A stretch of DNA of 64,000 bases from Nitrospinaceae bacterium UBA7883 (GCA_002500605.1 DLRR01000019.1:1-64000); one strand, 5' to 3'. Numbered from the stretch's first letter, positions 8,390 through 17,983 are shown. Numbers and translations are program-made. The notes: generated by a model from the letters alone, not told the origin.

Positions 8390-9409
8390 TTATATTGAAA
8401 CTTTTTTTAACAACTCAATATCATCCAAAGCATTACCTGTGCCATTAGCTACCGCCGTTAATGGCTCCTCTGCAACGATGATAGGTAGCTCTGTTTCTTT
8501 ACGTAATAAAACATCCAGCCCTTTTAACATTGCGCCTCCACCGGCTAATATTATTCCAGAATCCACAATGTCTGCTGCAAGTTCTGGTGGTGTTCGTTCC
8601 AGTGCGATCTTAACGGTTTCCACTATAGCGGATATAGGCTCTGAAAGAGATTTACGTATCTCCTCATCATTTATGGTGAGCACTTTAGGAATACCAGTCA
8701 TAAGGTTTCGACCCTTTATTTCCATTTCCAACGTAGAATCCAAAGAATGGGCTGAACCTACGGTTACCTTGATTTCTTCGGCAGTTCTTTCACCTATTAG
8801 CACATTGTATTTACGTTTTATAAAATTTATTATCGCTTCATCCATTTCATCTCCTGCGACTCTGATTGAGCGAGAATAAACTATGCCTGAGAGCGAGATT
8901 ACTGCTATCTCCGTTGTTCCGCCCCCTATGTCGAGGATCATGTTGCCAGTAGCTTTATGGATCGGCAAACCAACGCCCAAAGCAGCAGCCATGGGTTCTT
9001 CAATTAGAAAAACATCTCGAACGCCAGCGCTTAACGCGGCGTCTTTTACCGCACGCTTTTCAACCTGGGTAATACCAGATGGTACTGCAATGACCACTCT
9101 TGGCCTCACCATGGTTCGACGGCTATGAGCTTTTTGAATGAAGTATCGTATCATTTCCTCGCAAATTTCAAAATTTGATATGACTCCATCCCTGATAGGT
9201 CTGGTCGCCGTAATGTTGCCCGGTGTCCTTCCAAGCATTTGCTTGGCAGAATCGCCAACTGCAAGAACCTTTTTACTTTCCGAGTGTATGGCAACAACCG
9301 ATGGCTCTCGCAAAATGATACCTTTCCCTTTTTGAAACACAAGGGTGTTAGCCGTACCAAGATCTATAGCTAGGTCAGTTGAAAAAAGTCCCCATAAAAA
9401 ACTAAACAA
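8390..9409 (-). CDS. mreB: Rod shape-determining protein MreB
   Basis: Actin-like ATPase that forms membrane-bound filaments guiding lateral wall synthesis. The phosphate 1 motif reads AIDLGTANTLVF (about 14-25), phosphate 2 is MILDIGGGTTEIAVIS, and the adenosine motif is GIILAGGGAMLKGLD. The N-terminal MFSFLWGLFS resembles the amphipathic membrane-binding helix of Gram-negative MreB. It has 339 aa. It is the promoter-proximal gene of mreBCD and is divergent from rpiB across about 290 AT-rich bases, in which I see no further gene. Confidence 0.96.
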   Translation of the reverse strand: MFSFLWGLFSTDLAIDLGTANTLVFQKGKGIILREPSVVAIHSESKKVLAVGDSAKQMLGRTPGNITATRPIRDGVISNFEICEEMIRYFIQKAHSRRTMVRPRVVIAVPSGITQVEKRAVKDAALSAGVRDVFLIEEPMAAALGVGLPIHKATGNMILDIGGGTTEIAVISLSGIVYSRSIRVAGDEMDEAIINFIKRKYNVLIGERTAEEIKVTVGSAHSLDSTLEMEIKGRNLMTGIPKVLTINDEEIRKSLSEPISAIVETVKIALERTPPELAADIVDSGIILAGGGAMLKGLDVLLRKETELPIIVAEEPLTAVANGTGNALDDIELLKKVSI

Positions 9410-9696
9410 TTTTACGTCCTTTTTTTGCGGTTATTAAGTAATCAAGATGTTGTAAAGATTTGTTAACTGCCTAAATCTAAGGTTAACTTCTCAGCAAACT
9501 GTTTTATTAAGAGCGGTTAACCTAACATCAAATCATAGATAAAGACAATTAAATTGTGGGTTTATACCGAATAATTCCCGTCCTCGAAAAAAACCCCAAA
9601 CAAACGCAAAGTACACAATTTATTCTTGTTAATATATAATCTAGTGTTCATGAGATGTAAAGTAGATGTGTCTAGCTTAAAATAAGAGGTGTACAA

Positions 9697-10158
9697 ATAC
9701 GAAAAATTAAAATAGCCATAGCTTCAGATCACGCAGCATGGGAACTTAAGCAAAAAATTAAAAAACGCCTTATTGATCTTGGTTACGAAGTCGAAGATAT
9801 GGGCCCGGCTGGAACCGAACCTGTGGATTACCCAGACTTTGCAATGAAAGTAGCTCAGGCAGTTAGCCAGAATAAAATTGAGAAGGGCATGCTTCTTTGT
9901 GGAACTGGGATTGGGATGTCAATAGCAGCCAATAAATTTTCTGGAGTCCGTGCCACACTGGTTTACGATAACTATACTGCCAAAATGAGCAGGCTTCATA
10001 ATAACTCAAATATCCTTGTAATTGGCGGGCGAACGACAGACGAAGAGACTGCCTATGACATCCTCGAAACATGGCTTGAGGCTGAATACGAAGGTGGAAG
10101 GCATGACAGAAGAATTAATAAAATTTCAGACATGGAAAAAGGAAATGGGCAAGAATAA
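9697..10158 (+). CDS. rpiB: Ribose-5-phosphate isomerase B, non-ATG start
   Basis: Interconverts ribose 5-phosphate and ribulose 5-phosphate. RpiB motifs are clear: IAIASDHAAWELK at the N-terminus, then LLCGTGIGMSIAANK with the catalytic Cys, and the NILVIGGRTT block. The first ATG in frame (9799) would delete the substrate-binding N-terminus. Upstream to the stop at 9673 there is no ATG, GTG or TTG. The best start is ATA at 9697, 6 bases after AGAGGT; ATT at 9706 would match the usual family N-terminus but is poorly spaced. The stop overlaps the glyA start by one base (TAATG), so the two are translationally coupled. Confidence 0.85.
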   Translation: MRKIKIAIASDHAAWELKQKIKKRLIDLGYEVEDMGPAGTEPVDYPDFAMKVAQAVSQNKIEKGMLLCGTGIGMSIAANKFSGVRATLVYDNYTAKMSRLHNNSNILVIGGRTTDEETAYDILETWLEAEYEGGRHDRRINKISDMEKGNGQE

Positions 10159-11432
10159 TGTTATCAGATATATGTGAATCTAAACTAAAAGTAGCGGATC
10201 CAGAAGTTTTTGCGGCAATCAACACCGAGGAAGATCGCGAAACTTATACTTTAGAGCTTATTGCATCGGAGAACTTCGCTAGCGAGGCAGTGCTTGAAGC
10301 CCAGGGTTCGATAATGACTAATAAATATGCGGAAGGATACCCAGGCAAAAGGTATTATGGTGGCTGTAAGAACGTTGATGTTGTAGAACAAATTGCCATA
10401 AACAGGGCGATGGAACTTTTTGGCGCAGAGCATGCTAATGTCCAGCCTCATTCGGGATCACAAGCTAACCAAGCAGTTTTTATGAGTGTTCTTGAACCTG
10501 GGGATACTATCATGGGGCTAAATTTGGCACATGGCGGTCACCTTACTCATGGTCATCCGCTGAACCTTTCCGGTAAATGGTTCAATGTGGTTCCGTATAA
10601 TGTTGACAAAGAGACAGAGACTATCGACTTTGACGAACTGCGAGCTCTTGCCAAAGAGTCAAAACCGAAGCTCATTATTGCTGGTGCCTCAGCCTACTCT
10701 AGAATAATTCCATGGGAGCCATTCCGGGATATCTGCGACGAGGTTGGTGCAAAGTTTATGGTGGATATGGCACACATTGCTGGACTGGTGGCAGCCGGTT
10801 TGCACCCTAACCCCGTAGAATTTGCAGACTTTGTAACTACCACCACGCATAAAACTTTGCGCGGCCCACGCGCTGGCCTAGTTTTGTGTAAGGAAGAATA
10901 CAAAACTAACTTGAACAGGTCTGTTTTCCCGGGGCTGCAAGGAGGGCCGATGATGCACACAATCGCAGCCAAAGCGGTGGCACTAAAAGAGGCTATGAGC
11001 AAAGAATTTAAGATTTACCAACGCCAGGTAGTTTCAAACAGTAGAGCTCTTGCCAACAGGATGAAAGAAAGAGGGTTTAGATTGGTTTCAGGAGGCACAG
11101 ATAATCACTTGGTTCTTGTAGACCTTCGGGGGCACAATGTTAACGGCAAGGATGCCCAGAATGGACTTGAGGATGCTGGGATAACTGTAAATAAAAACAC
11201 CATTCCCTATGACCCTGAAAAACCTTTTATAGCCTCAGGAATTCGTATTGGCTCACCGGCGGTAACAACTAGGGGCATGCGTGAAGAACAAATGGAAAAG
11301 ATTGGGGATTGGATGGCCTTCGTGCTTGATAATATTGATGACGCCGATGCCAAGGAGAGAGTACGTGGAGAAATTCACCTTCTTTGTGAACAATTCCCAC
11401 TGCACCAGGTGTCAGGAAAAGCGGATAGGTAG
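10158..11432 (+). CDS. glyA: Serine hydroxymethyltransferase
   Basis: PLP enzyme that converts serine and tetrahydrofolate to glycine and 5,10-methylene-tetrahydrofolate. Landmarks are LELIASENFAS, the tetrahydrofolate-binding region NKYAEGYPGKRYYGGC, and the PLP lysine in TTTTHKTLRGPRAG (about residues 228-241). The 424-aa length is standard. The gene is coupled to rpiB (1-base overlap) and followed after 3 bases by nrdR, an arrangement common in deltaproteobacterial-type genomes. Confidence 0.97.
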   Translation: MLSDICESKLKVADPEVFAAINTEEDRETYTLELIASENFASEAVLEAQGSIMTNKYAEGYPGKRYYGGCKNVDVVEQIAINRAMELFGAEHANVQPHSGSQANQAVFMSVLEPGDTIMGLNLAHGGHLTHGHPLNLSGKWFNVVPYNVDKETETIDFDELRALAKESKPKLIIAGASAYSRIIPWEPFRDICDEVGAKFMVDMAHIAGLVAAGLHPNPVEFADFVTTTTHKTLRGPRAGLVLCKEEYKTNLNRSVFPGLQGGPMMHTIAAKAVALKEAMSKEFKIYQRQVVSNSRALANRMKERGFRLVSGGTDNHLVLVDLRGHNVNGKDAQNGLEDAGITVNKNTIPYDPEKPFIASGIRIGSPAVTTRGMREEQMEKIGDWMAFVLDNIDDADAKERVRGEIHLLCEQFPLHQVSGKADR

Positions 11433-11435
11433 AAG

Positions 11436-11894
11436 ATGAAATGTCCGTCTTGTGGTGAGCCTGATAGCAAAGTAATCGACTCGCGTCTTTCCAAAGAAGG
11501 CGACATGATTAGGAGGCGTCGAGAATGCACACTTTGCCAGAGGCGATATACCACTTATGAACGGATAGAAGAAAATCTACCACTTGTTGTCAAGAAAAGT
11601 GGAGGTAGACAAGCCTTTTCACGTGATAAAATTATGTACGGCATCGAGAAGGCATGCCACAAGAGACCAGTTTCAGCAGAGAATCGTGAAGAGATTGTTG
11701 AAAGGGCGGTGCGTGCAGCGTTGAAAACTGGTGACAACGAAATTCAAAGCAGTGTCATAGGTGAGGTTGTAATGGAAGGTCTCCACAAAGCTGATGATGT
11801 CGCCTACGTTCGTTTTGCTTCGATATATCGTGAGTTTCGTACATTGAACCAGTTTATAAACGAACTAAACAACCTGGTAAAAAATAGAGAATGA
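11436..11894 (+). CDS. nrdR: Transcriptional repressor NrdR
   Basis: Zinc-ribbon and ATP-cone repressor of ribonucleotide reductase genes. The zinc ribbon uses CPSCGEPDSKVIDSR and ECTLCQRRYTTYER (Cys pairs near residues 3/6 and 31/34). The ATP-cone begins near residue 49 with VVKKSGGRQAFSRDK. At 152 aa it has the usual length. Its stop overlaps the next gene by 4 bases (ATGA). No nrd genes are in the window, so its targets lie elsewhere. Confidence 0.96.
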   Translation: MKCPSCGEPDSKVIDSRLSKEGDMIRRRRECTLCQRRYTTYERIEENLPLVVKKSGGRQAFSRDKIMYGIEKACHKRPVSAENREEIVERAVRAALKTGDNEIQSSVIGEVVMEGLHKADDVAYVRFASIYREFRTLNQFINELNNLVKNRE

Positions 11895-12520
11895 ATCAGT
11901 GGTACCCCTTGCTGTTGGATATTAGGGACAGGCTTTGTCTTGTAGTTGGTGGAGGCGTGGTTTCCGCTCGTAAAATTAAATCATTATTATCTTCAGGAGC
12001 TAAGGTACGCGCAGTATCACCTCATTTGTGTGATGACATTAAAAAGATTGATTCACCACAACTAGAAGTGGTGAAAGCTGAATACAAAAGCACTTATATG
12101 AACGGAGTTGCATTGGTAATTGCCTCCACTTCAAATAGCGCTGTTAACAAAAAAATCAGCGACGAAGCCAAAAAGCGGGGAATTTTTGTGAACGTTGTAG
12201 ACCAAATAGAAAAATGCTCTTTTATTGTTCCTTCAGTTGTTCAACGTGGAGACTTGATACTTTCCATTTCCACTTCAGGCGTTAGTCCAGCAGTTTCCAA
12301 AAAACTAAGACAAGACTTAGAGAAGAAGTTTGGTAAAGAGTGGTCTGTTTATCTTAAAATGATGAGACTTGCGAGAAAACTAGCCATTGAACATGTGGCG
12401 AATCAGCAAGACAGAGAAAATATATTTAATGCACTTGCGGATTCAGAGCTGTTTGAGCTTGTCAAGTGTGGTGAAGTGGAAAAAGCAGAAGATCTGGTAA
12501 GGGAGATTGTTGGGTTATGA
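11891..12520 (+). CDS. Precorrin-2 dehydrogenase / siroheme ferrochelatase (CysG N-terminal type)
   Basis: The NAD-binding signature CLVVGGGVVSARK (about residues 16-28) and the NVVDQIEKCSFIVPSVVQRGDL block identify a Met8/SirC-type enzyme. It oxidises precorrin-2 to sirohydrochlorin and in some members also inserts iron. The methyltransferase domain of full CysG is absent, so uroporphyrinogen methylation would need another gene. It is coupled on both sides by 4-base ATGA overlaps (nrdR before, hemX-type gene after), as part of the tetrapyrrole series. Confidence 0.93.
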   Translation: MNQWYPLLLDIRDRLCLVVGGGVVSARKIKSLLSSGAKVRAVSPHLCDDIKKIDSPQLEVVKAEYKSTYMNGVALVIASTSNSAVNKKISDEAKKRGIFVNVVDQIEKCSFIVPSVVQRGDLILSISTSGVSPAVSKKLRQDLEKKFGKEWSVYLKMMRLARKLAIEHVANQQDRENIFNALADSELFELVKCGEVEKAEDLVREIVGL

Positions 12521-13299
12521 ATTGGCTGTTTATAGTTTCAATAACTTTATATTTCCTTGGCTTGGTCAGCTATCTTTTACATTTGGCTTTTAGAAACAAC
12601 CTCATGTTCATTTTAGCGACGGCGACTATATCTGTTGGATTTCTTGTGGAGACTTTTGCCCTTGTTCAAATTTCTCTTCAGACGGGGCATGGACCGTATA
12701 CTAGCCCATTCGAATATTGCGTGTTTTCGGCGTGGACCATTATTGCCGTTTTTTTAGTTGCGGAGGGATATTATAAAATCAAGCCTTTAGGTGTATTCAT
12801 GGTTCCAATTGCATTGTTAATGATGCTGATAGCGTTTTCGTTACCATCTGACCCTAACCCAATGTTGCCAGTAAAAGAATACTGGCTTACACTGCATAGG
12901 ACAATGTCCTTCATGTCTTTCGCAACCTTCGCGATGATTTTTGCCTCCGGGGTAATGTACTTAATACTGGAGAAGCAGCTTAAATCAAAACATTTGGGTG
13001 GCTGGTACTACCGCCTGCCATCTTTAGATGCTATAGATGATATAAACCGTAAAGGAATTGTATTTGGTTTTCCAGTATCCACACTTGCAGTGGCAGCTGC
13101 ATTTGTTTGGTCAATAAAGAATTACGGGGTTGTAATAAATTTAGAGCTATCTGTTGCAATTTTGCTTGTTGGCTGGCTTGTGTACGCGATATTGGGTCTA
13201 GGTAGGTTGGCATTCGGTTGGCGAGGGAAAAGGACCGCCACCTTAGGAATAGTTGGATTTTTAATTTTGTCAACCGCATTGATAGTACATATACATTAA
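12517..13299 (+). CDS. HemX/CcsA-like cytochrome c assembly family membrane protein
   Basis: This 260-aa protein has about eight transmembrane helices and belongs to the CcsA/CcmC/HemX superfamily. Conserved His residues lie in LHLAFR near the N-terminus, LHRTMSFMSFATFAM near the middle, and the C-terminal VHIH. The tryptophan-rich WGxWWxWD heme-handling motif of true CcsA is not visible. Together with the position directly before hemA this favours the HemX subtype, which influences glutamyl-tRNA reductase levels. It overlaps the preceding gene by 4 bases; hemA starts 3 bases after its stop. Confidence 0.82.
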   Translation: MNWLFIVSITLYFLGLVSYLLHLAFRNNLMFILATATISVGFLVETFALVQISLQTGHGPYTSPFEYCVFSAWTIIAVFLVAEGYYKIKPLGVFMVPIALLMMLIAFSLPSDPNPMLPVKEYWLTLHRTMSFMSFATFAMIFASGVMYLILEKQLKSKHLGGWYYRLPSLDAIDDINRKGIVFGFPVSTLAVAAAFVWSIKNYGVVINLELSVAILLVGWLVYAILGLGRLAFGWRGKRTATLGIVGFLILSTALIVHIH

Positions 13300-13302
13300 C
13301 AA

Positions 13303-14571
13303 ATGAATCTAATAGTTTTCGGAGTCAACCACAAAACGGCCCCTGTTGAGGTACGTGAGAAGCTTGCCATCCCGGAGGAGCTACTAGGTGATGGGCTCCG
13401 AACTCTCCAGGAGAGAGAGCCGGAGATACTAGAAAAAGTGATACTTTCAACATGTAATCGCATGGAAATTTATGCAACGGTATCTGATGTAGATGGTGGC
13501 GTAAACTCCCTGAAAAATTTTTTCCACGGTTACTATGAAATTGATTATGCCTTGCTTGATAGTTCCATTTATGTAAAGAAGGTTGAAGATGCGGTGGAAC
13601 ATTTGTTCAAAGTGACCTCCTCTCTTGATTCGATGATTGTAGGGGAACCGCAGATTCTGGGACAGGTGAAAACGGCATACAGGACGGCTCAAGAACTAGG
13701 TTTTACCGGCACCACATTAAATAGGCTTTTTGAACAAAGTTTTAATGTAGCAAAACGGGTACGAACTGAAACTGGTATAGGGAAAAATGCTGTTTCAATA
13801 TCCTTCGCTGCAGTGGAACTGGCTAAGAAAATTTTTGGAGAGCTGGACAATAAGACAGCCCTGCTTATCGGTTCCGGGGAGATGGTTGAACTTGCTGCGA
13901 AGCATCTTGTTTCCCATGGGGTAAAAACAGTACTTGTTGCCAACCGCACGTACGATAGAGCTGTTAAACTGGCAACACAGTTCAACGGTGAGGCCGTCAA
14001 GTTTGAAAGGCTACATGAAGAGCTAAACCGTTGTGATATAGTCATTAGTTCCACAGATGCTCCACATTTTATTGTGCACAAGGATCGAGCCTATAATGCG
14101 ATATTAGAGCGTAACAATAGACCAATGTTTTTCATCGACATAGCTGTACCACGTGATATAGAGCCTGCTGTTAATGAATTGGACAACTGCTATTTGTATG
14201 ACATTGACGATCTGAATACAGTTGTCTTGGCTAACATGGCTGAAAGAGCCAAAGAGGCTTCAAAGGCTGAAGAAATAGTTAAAAAAGAGGTCTCTTTGTT
14301 TTTCCAGAGGTTAGATCATCTAGAAGTTACTTCAACAATAGTTGGCCTGCGAAAAAAGTTTGAGGACGTTCGTAAAGCAGAGTTGGAAAAAACATTAGAG
14401 AAAGTTGATGGACTTAGTGAAAAAGACCGATTAGTTATAGAAAAAATGACATCAGCGATAATAAATAAAATAACCCATACTCCCATTAATAATCTCAAGA
14501 AGACGGCAAAAACAAAACACGGATACGATTACTTTAAGGCACTAAGAGATCTGTTTGACCTCAAAGATTAA
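13303..14571 (+). CDS. hemA: Glutamyl-tRNA reductase
   Basis: First committed step of C5-pathway tetrapyrrole synthesis: glutamyl-tRNA to glutamate-1-semialdehyde, using NADPH. The catalytic region reads NHKTAPVEVREKLAIP (residues 9-24) and LSTCNRMEIY, containing the nucleophilic Cys near residue 49. The dimerisation helix domain is present at the C-terminus. The 422-aa length is usual. It sits between the HemX-type gene and hemC in one plus-strand series. Confidence 0.97.
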   Translation: MNLIVFGVNHKTAPVEVREKLAIPEELLGDGLRTLQEREPEILEKVILSTCNRMEIYATVSDVDGGVNSLKNFFHGYYEIDYALLDSSIYVKKVEDAVEHLFKVTSSLDSMIVGEPQILGQVKTAYRTAQELGFTGTTLNRLFEQSFNVAKRVRTETGIGKNAVSISFAAVELAKKIFGELDNKTALLIGSGEMVELAAKHLVSHGVKTVLVANRTYDRAVKLATQFNGEAVKFERLHEELNRCDIVISSTDAPHFIVHKDRAYNAILERNNRPMFFIDIAVPRDIEPAVNELDNCYLYDIDDLNTVVLANMAERAKEASKAEEIVKKEVSLFFQRLDHLEVTSTIVGLRKKFEDVRKAELEKTLEKVDGLSEKDRLVIEKMTSAIINKITHTPINNLKKTAKTKHGYDYFKALRDLFDLKD

Positions 14572-14672
14572 CCAAAATCCGTGTGCCAATTTTAGCTACT
14601 TGGTTGCCACACCATTAGAAATTGATGTGCATAAGTCGAACGATGCTAATCAAATCAGGAGAATTAACTAGC

Positions 14673-15593
14673 ATGGAACTTGTTATTGGTACTCGAGGGA
14701 GTCCGCTAGCTCTATGGCAGGCTAACTGGGTAAAGAAACGGGTAGAAGAAAAAAACCATGATGTTTCAGTAGTCCTTAAAATAATCAAGACTCAAGGTGA
14801 TAAAATTACTGATGTTCCCCTCGCCAAATTGGGGGGAAAAGGACTTTTTGTCAAAGAGATCGAGAAAGAGCTGATGGATGGAAATATTCACCTGGCTGTC
14901 CACTCCATGAAAGATGTTCCGTCAGAGCTACCTGCGGATCTTGAAATATCAACTATATGCAAGAGAGAGAATCCGTGTGATGCTTTTATTTCTCGGGACG
15001 CAAAATCTATATTTGATTTACCTAAGAAGGCTAAGTTGGCTACATCATCACTCCGTCGGCAAGCTCAGGTTTTGTCGATGCGCCCTGATGTTGAAATAGT
15101 TCCTGTGCGTGGCAATGTTGATACACGGCTTAGAAAGTTTAAAGAACAACAGCTAGATGCAATCATACTTGCCTCTGCAGGAATGATACGGTTGAATTTA
15201 CAAGACATGATAACAACTCACCTTAATCCAAATGACTTTGTTCCTGCTGTGGGTCAAGGGGCAATGGGGATTGAAACTAGGAAAGAAGACGATAAAACTT
15301 TGGACATGATTGACTTTTTAGACAATCACGAAACGCATGTGTGTGTAGATGCGGAGCGGACTTTTTTGGCTCAGCTCAATGGAGGGTGTCAGGTGCCAAT
15401 AGCTGCTTACGCTACTACTAGCGGAGGAACCGTGGTCCTAAACGGGTTGGTAGCCTCATTAAATGGTTCGGTGCTGTTTAGGCTGTCGGAGGAAACACCA
15501 ATTGCCCAAAATAAAATGCTAGGTGAGTCTCTAGCTGAAAAACTACTTTCGATGGGGGCTGATAAAGTATTGAGTGAATTCTACGGTGGATGA
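14673..15593 (+). CDS. hemC: Porphobilinogen deaminase (hydroxymethylbilane synthase)
   Basis: Polymerises four porphobilinogens to hydroxymethylbilane. The frame opens at 14622, but ATG 14673 starts the classical N-terminus MELVIGTRGSPLALWQ and has AGGAG upstream at 14658, so it is preferred (306 aa). Other landmarks are HSMKDVP, SLRRQAQ, VRGNVDTRLRK, and the dipyrromethane cofactor Cys in NGGCQVPIAAYA near residue 239. hemD, which usually follows, is absent here; an ATP-grasp gene comes next after 115 bases with its own ribosome binding site. Confidence 0.96.
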   Translation: MELVIGTRGSPLALWQANWVKKRVEEKNHDVSVVLKIIKTQGDKITDVPLAKLGGKGLFVKEIEKELMDGNIHLAVHSMKDVPSELPADLEISTICKRENPCDAFISRDAKSIFDLPKKAKLATSSLRRQAQVLSMRPDVEIVPVRGNVDTRLRKFKEQQLDAIILASAGMIRLNLQDMITTHLNPNDFVPAVGQGAMGIETRKEDDKTLDMIDFLDNHETHVCVDAERTFLAQLNGGCQVPIAAYATTSGGTVVLNGLVASLNGSVLFRLSEETPIAQNKMLGESLAEKLLSMGADKVLSEFYGG

Positions 15594-15708
15594 TGTAAAC
15601 CGCACAATCAAACCAATGAAAAAAATGTTTCCGGTGGTCGTATCCCATAGTTACATACTAATGGCGTGCTATGCTTGCACAATGCTAATGTTTAATTAGG
15701 AGAAGAAG

Positions 15709-16875
15709 GTGGGTGCTTCTAAAGATAAAAGGCCATATCTTCTTATAGGTTCTAATATACGGTTTTTAGCAGAGAACGCAGCAGCCCATGGGCACAGTGT
15801 GTACACAATAGACCATTATGGTGACTGGGATACTAGGCGGCTATCACCGAATAAATCTATTTTGCGCGATGGAGATGGAGTTTTTTCTATGCCTGCGCTA
15901 TGCAGGCTTACGGAGGGAGTTGAAAACAAAGGCATTGTGTTTGGCCCAGGCTTTGAGAACGATCTTGATTCGTTATCTAGCCTTCATAGGATAGGAACTC
16001 CTCTTGGCTGCAGCATTGAATCTGTAAGAAAATCTGGTGATCCCAATACAATTACCAGCATTGCGAATGATTGGGGTTTTTGTTATCCGGAGTCAGTTTT
16101 TGATAAAAGCGAGATAATTGACGATCCTGGGAATTGGCTAATAAAACCAGTTTCGAGTTTAGGTGGAGAAGCAATAAGCTTTGCCGACACTCACCCAACT
16201 GATTTTGATAAGCAGATGTTTTACCAGCGCTATCATGCCGGCATTCCTTCTTCAGCGCTTATCGTGTCATGTGGATTGGAGGTAACTGTTTTGGCCATCA
16301 TGACACAGCTTGTGGGAGAGAAGGATTTTGGTGCTTATGGTTTTAGGTTTGTGGGTAATGTTTACCCACACCCTTTTTCTGACGAATGTGCGACCAAGGT
16401 AAGGAGTATAGCAGAAGCACTAACCTTAGAACTTGAGCTTGTGGGGCTCTGGGGATTTGATTTTGTCTTCAATGGTGATGTTACTCTGATTGAGATTAAT
16501 CCAAGGCCTCCAGCTGGGATTGGGGTATACTGCCAAGCAGTATACATTGACCTTTTAGATCTACATCTAAGCAGTTTGGTTAAAGGGGGTTTAAAGCAAG
16601 CTTCAAACTTTTGTGGGCAAAAGACCTACTGGGCAAATGCTAGAATATTTGCACGGCAAAACTTGGTATTCAGGAATCCGCTGAATTGGTACAACAAAGG
16701 AGCCAAAGACATACCATACGAAGGTGAAATGATAGAAACTGGGTCACCTATACTTACTTTGGCAGCTTCTGGAAATACATACAAAAAAACGATTTGTGAA
16801 CTAAGGAATAAAGCATCTTCACTTTACGAAGTGTTGGGCGAATCGCAATCAGCCGGATTGGTGGAAAGTGTGTAA
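15709..16875 (+). CDS. ATP-grasp superfamily protein of unknown substrate
   Basis: Starts at GTG with a good AGGAG 7 bases upstream. The N-terminal third is a pre-ATP-grasp fold (LLIGSNIRFLAENAAAHGHS). The ATP-grasp core carries WLIKPVSSLGGEAI (about residues 143-156) and the metal-binding strand VTLIEINPRPPAGIG (about 257-271). ATP-grasp enzymes join a carboxylate to an amine or thiol through an acyl-phosphate. Related proteins are found beside tetrahydromethanopterin-linked C1 genes in methylotrophs, which is a possible reading. No such genes are in the window, so the substrate is not assigned. Confidence 0.72.
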   Translation: MGASKDKRPYLLIGSNIRFLAENAAAHGHSVYTIDHYGDWDTRRLSPNKSILRDGDGVFSMPALCRLTEGVENKGIVFGPGFENDLDSLSSLHRIGTPLGCSIESVRKSGDPNTITSIANDWGFCYPESVFDKSEIIDDPGNWLIKPVSSLGGEAISFADTHPTDFDKQMFYQRYHAGIPSSALIVSCGLEVTVLAIMTQLVGEKDFGAYGFRFVGNVYPHPFSDECATKVRSIAEALTLELELVGLWGFDFVFNGDVTLIEINPRPPAGIGVYCQAVYIDLLDLHLSSLVKGGLKQASNFCGQKTYWANARIFARQNLVFRNPLNWYNKGAKDIPYEGEMIETGSPILTLAASGNTYKKTICELRNKASSLYEVLGESQSAGLVESV

Positions 16876-16881
16876 TAGGCG

Positions 16882-17970
16882 TTATTGTCTGTCAGTCAGT
16901 AACATAAATAGCCCTACCATCCCAAAAATTCCATGGGTGCCATAAGCCGCAAGCACAGGATAAATTCTTCCTGCTGCTCCAAATGCCATTAACATCGAAA
17001 AAGAAAACCAAAATACCACCCCTATTACGACTGCCACTCCAATGCCAAGCATTGTTCCCCCAACCCTGCTAGATCGAACACCAATTGGTATGGCGAAGAA
17101 AGGCATTATGAAACTTATTAATGGAAACCCAATTTTTGAATGCATGTCAGCTACATACTTACTTGTATCATGGCCTCTGTTTCTGGTATCTTCAATAAGA
17201 ACTTGCAACTGTTGTAAGTTCATTTCTTCTGGGTCGAGCCTTACTTTGGTAAGTTCACCTATTTCTATTATTGCTCGGTCTAATTTTTTACTTTCCCACT
17301 TTTCTTCTGTAAACTGACCCTTTTCCCCAAACTTGTAAATTGTTACACCTTGCATAATCCAGTCACCGTTTTTGCTTTTTATCTTCCGTGCCATAGTTCT
17401 TTTCAATGTTTTGGTACCATCTGGATTGAAGTCGAAAATAGATATATCTATCAAAGAGTGGCTGGTTGGGTCGATCTTGCCGATGTTCCAAACTGCTCCA
17501 TCATCGGCTTTGTACCAGAAGTGATCCCCGCTGAACATAGCTTTTCGTGGTAATTTTCTAATCTCTTCATAGTAAATGCGCTTAGTTTCTCGTTCCGCTT
17601 GATGTGAAAGGTATTCACCGTTTAGAAAGGAAAGTAAGCTGATTACAAAACCGATTAAAAGCAAAGGGGTGGCTATACGCAACATGCTTATTCCAGCAGC
17701 CTTCATAGCAACCAATTCACTGCTTCTGGCAAATCCGTTAATGGTGAGAACTGATGCTAATAGTACACAAATAGGCGTTACGTGTAGCAGGGCCACTGGA
17801 CCTTTAAATAGCATGTATCTAAAGACTTGTTCCAAGCTAGCCTTAAACTTGAAAAAATATCCAGCCATATCAATGAATGTCACCATCAAGTAAAATGTGA
17901 TCATAACAATTACAGATAAAAGGAATATTCTCAAGAATTCCTTAAAAAGATACTTATCTAACAAATTCAT
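16882..17970 (-). CDS. lptG: LPS export permease LptG (YjgP/YjgQ family)
   Basis: Inner-membrane subunit of the LptB2FG transporter that extracts lipopolysaccharide. The 362-aa protein has six predicted helices, split by a periplasmic beta-jellyroll domain between about residues 125 and 265. The N-terminus LLDKYLFKEFLRIF and the loop NGFARSSELVAMKAAGIS, which contacts the LptB ATPase, are typical. Only one LptF/G-type gene is present here. It converges with the ATP-grasp gene, only 6 bases apart. Confidence 0.88.
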   Translation of the reverse strand: MNLLDKYLFKEFLRIFLLSVIVMITFYLMVTFIDMAGYFFKFKASLEQVFRYMLFKGPVALLHVTPICVLLASVLTINGFARSSELVAMKAAGISMLRIATPLLLIGFVISLLSFLNGEYLSHQAERETKRIYYEEIRKLPRKAMFSGDHFWYKADDGAVWNIGKIDPTSHSLIDISIFDFNPDGTKTLKRTMARKIKSKNGDWIMQGVTIYKFGEKGQFTEEKWESKKLDRAIIEIGELTKVRLDPEEMNLQQLQVLIEDTRNRGHDTSKYVADMHSKIGFPLISFIMPFFAIPIGVRSSRVGGTMLGIGVAVVIGVVFWFSFSMLMAFGAAGRIYPVLAAYGTHGIFGMVGLFMLLTDRQ

Positions 17971-17983
17971 CTATTTGTTGCCA

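Noticed and set aside
8439..9335. Several plus-strand frames of 65-146 codons opposite mreB
   Set aside because: They are antisense shadows of a highly conserved gene and have no recognisable domains or ribosome binding sites.
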